Source: Thermoguttaceae bacterium
GTDB taxonomy: Bacteria > Planctomycetota > Planctomycetia > Pirellulales > Thermoguttaceae
Direction of reading: 5' to 3'
Assembly: GCA_017549085.1 (NCBI GenBank)
Contig: JAFYVO010000218.1
Location: 1-7,490 of the forward strand
Length of the DNA: 7,490 nucleotides
In this document: positions 6,976 to 7,490 of the stretch, one piece after another
Numbering within the stretch: position 1 is the first letter of the stretch
Layout: each line of letters begins with the position of its first letter
The notes under the pieces: model-generated
Seen by the model: only the letters and a program-made list of their open reading frames with translations
Databases searched by the model: none
Told to the model about the DNA's origin: nothing
Position numbers and translations under genes: made by a program

Positions 6976-7006
6976 AAGGGGCGGCCCGAAACCGCGTCGC
7001 CCTTTT
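6976..7006 (+). terminator. Candidate intrinsic terminator after argH
   Basis: Starting 13 nt after the argH stop, AAGGG (6976-6980) pairs with CCCTT (7000-7004) and the inner GCGG (6981-6984) pairs with CCGC (6992-6995) around a 7-nt loop. An unpaired GTCG lies on the 3' side. The stem ends in a short run of four T. The interrupted stem and short T tract make it a moderate candidate. It would separate argH from the next gene. Confidence 0.45.
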
Positions 7007-7053
7007 CGCCGACTTAAAGAAAACGCCCTATTAAGCGAAATTTAACCCCGTTT

Positions 7054-7060
7054 GGGAGAA
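7054..7060 (+). promoter_or_regulatory. Ribosome binding site of the pseudouridine synthase gene
   Basis: GGGAGAA contains a GGAG core 8 nt before the ATG at 7067. It is the clearest Shine-Dalgarno in the window and fixes this start even though the encoded N-terminus is longer than the domain requires. Confidence 0.65.
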
Positions 7061-7066
7061 CGATTT

Positions 7067-7490
7067 ATGTCCGACGCCGAACGTCCGGAAATGGAACCGC
7101 TCGACGAACTCGAACCGCTCGACGAATTGGAGGCGCCCGCCGACGTCGAACTTTGGACGCCCGCGACCGAAAAGCCGGGCGAAGTCGCGACCCGCGTCGT
7201 TTCCGACGCCGAGGCCGGTTGGCGGCTCGACCTTTTCCTCGCCGCGAAGTTCCCGCAGTACAGCCGCGTTTTGCTCCGCAAAGCGATTCAAGCGGCGGAC
7301 GGCGTCGCGGTCGACGGGAAACACGGGAAGCCGTCTTTCCGCCTGAAACCGGGCTCCGTCGTTACGTTTCGCCTCGTCGAACCGCCGCGCGAGTCGCCGA
7401 TTCCGGAGGACATTCCGCTCGACGTGTTGTACGAAGACGACGATATGGCGGTCATTAACAAGCCGTCGAATATGGTCGTTCACCCGTCGC
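7067..7490 (+). CDS. RluA/RluD-family pseudouridine synthase (N-terminal part)
   Basis: This is the start of a large-subunit rRNA uridine isomerase; family members make pseudouridines in 23S rRNA. 141 codons are visible before the window ends. Residues 1-45 form an acidic, Pro/Glu/Leu-rich extension with a doubled EPLDEL. An S4 RNA-binding domain follows (about 52-102, WRLDLFLAAKFPQYSRVLLRK). The catalytic domain then opens with LYEDDDMAVINKPSNMVVHPS (about 121-141), the classic RluA/C/D motif. The catalytic Asp (usually in a GRLD context) lies beyond the edge, so activity cannot be judged. S4 plus this domain fits RluC or RluD; the member cannot be fixed from this fragment. The strong GGAG supports the ATG chosen. 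The gene follows argH by 103 bp and a terminator-like hairpin. Confidence 0.93.
   Translation, partial: MSDAERPEMEPLDELEPLDELEAPADVELWTPATEKPGEVATRVVSDAEAGWRLDLFLAAKFPQYSRVLLRKAIQAADGVAVDGKHGKPSFRLKPGSVVTFRLVEPPRESPIPEDIPLDVLYEDDDMAVINKPSNMVVHPS
7094..7126 (+). repeat. Short in-frame tandem repeat
   Basis: The 15-mer GAACCGCTCGACGAA occurs at 7094-7108 and 7112-7126, an 18-nt period in frame that encodes EPLDEL twice. It lies in the low-complexity extension ahead of the S4 domain and probably reflects a small slippage or duplication. Confidence 0.7.

Noticed and set aside
1..7490. Mobile elements, CRISPR arrays, tRNA/rRNA genes, defence or biosynthetic clusters
   Set aside because: No transposase, regular repeat-spacer pattern, tRNA-like cloverleaf or cluster partner gene was seen; repeats present are short, coding and low-complexity.

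Overview
The window comes from a GC-rich bacterial chromosome. It holds five protein-coding genes, three complete and two cut by the window edges. All look like ordinary metabolic or housekeeping genes. Codon choice is extremely skewed: third positions are mostly C or G, yet Leu TTG is common. Tex carries a long Arg/Glu-rich tail. Together these traits recall Planctomycetota or a related PVC lineage, but that is an inference from style; no rRNA or other marker gene is present.

Layout. Positions 1-1064, minus strand: serC (phosphoserine aminotransferase), lacking only its last few codons. Positions 1065-1592: a 528-bp divergent intergenic region with promoter-like and hairpin sequences and no convincing gene. 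Positions 1593-4223, plus strand: tex (S1-domain RNA-binding transcription accessory protein), enlarged by an acidic/Lys-rich internal segment and an Arg-rich tail. Positions 4411-5484, plus: a FabH-like ketoacyl-ACP synthase III. Positions 5566-6963, plus: argH (argininosuccinate lyase), probably with its own promoter overlapping the end of the synthase gene and with a terminator-like hairpin after it. Positions 7067-7490, plus: the first 141 codons of an RluA/RluD-family 23S rRNA pseudouridine synthase.

The genes do not form one pathway. serC makes serine, argH completes arginine synthesis, the synthase acts in fatty-acid or secondary acyl-chain initiation, and tex and the pseudouridine synthase act on RNA or ribosomes. 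Gaps of 80-190 bp and separate promoter signals suggest neighbouring individual units rather than a tight operon.

I found no mobile element, CRISPR array, RNA gene, phage gene or defence system, and nothing that amounts to a new biological system. The points most worth a second look are the low-complexity replacement inside Tex, the structured serC-tex intergenic region with a possible overlapping leader ORF, and the orphan KAS III.
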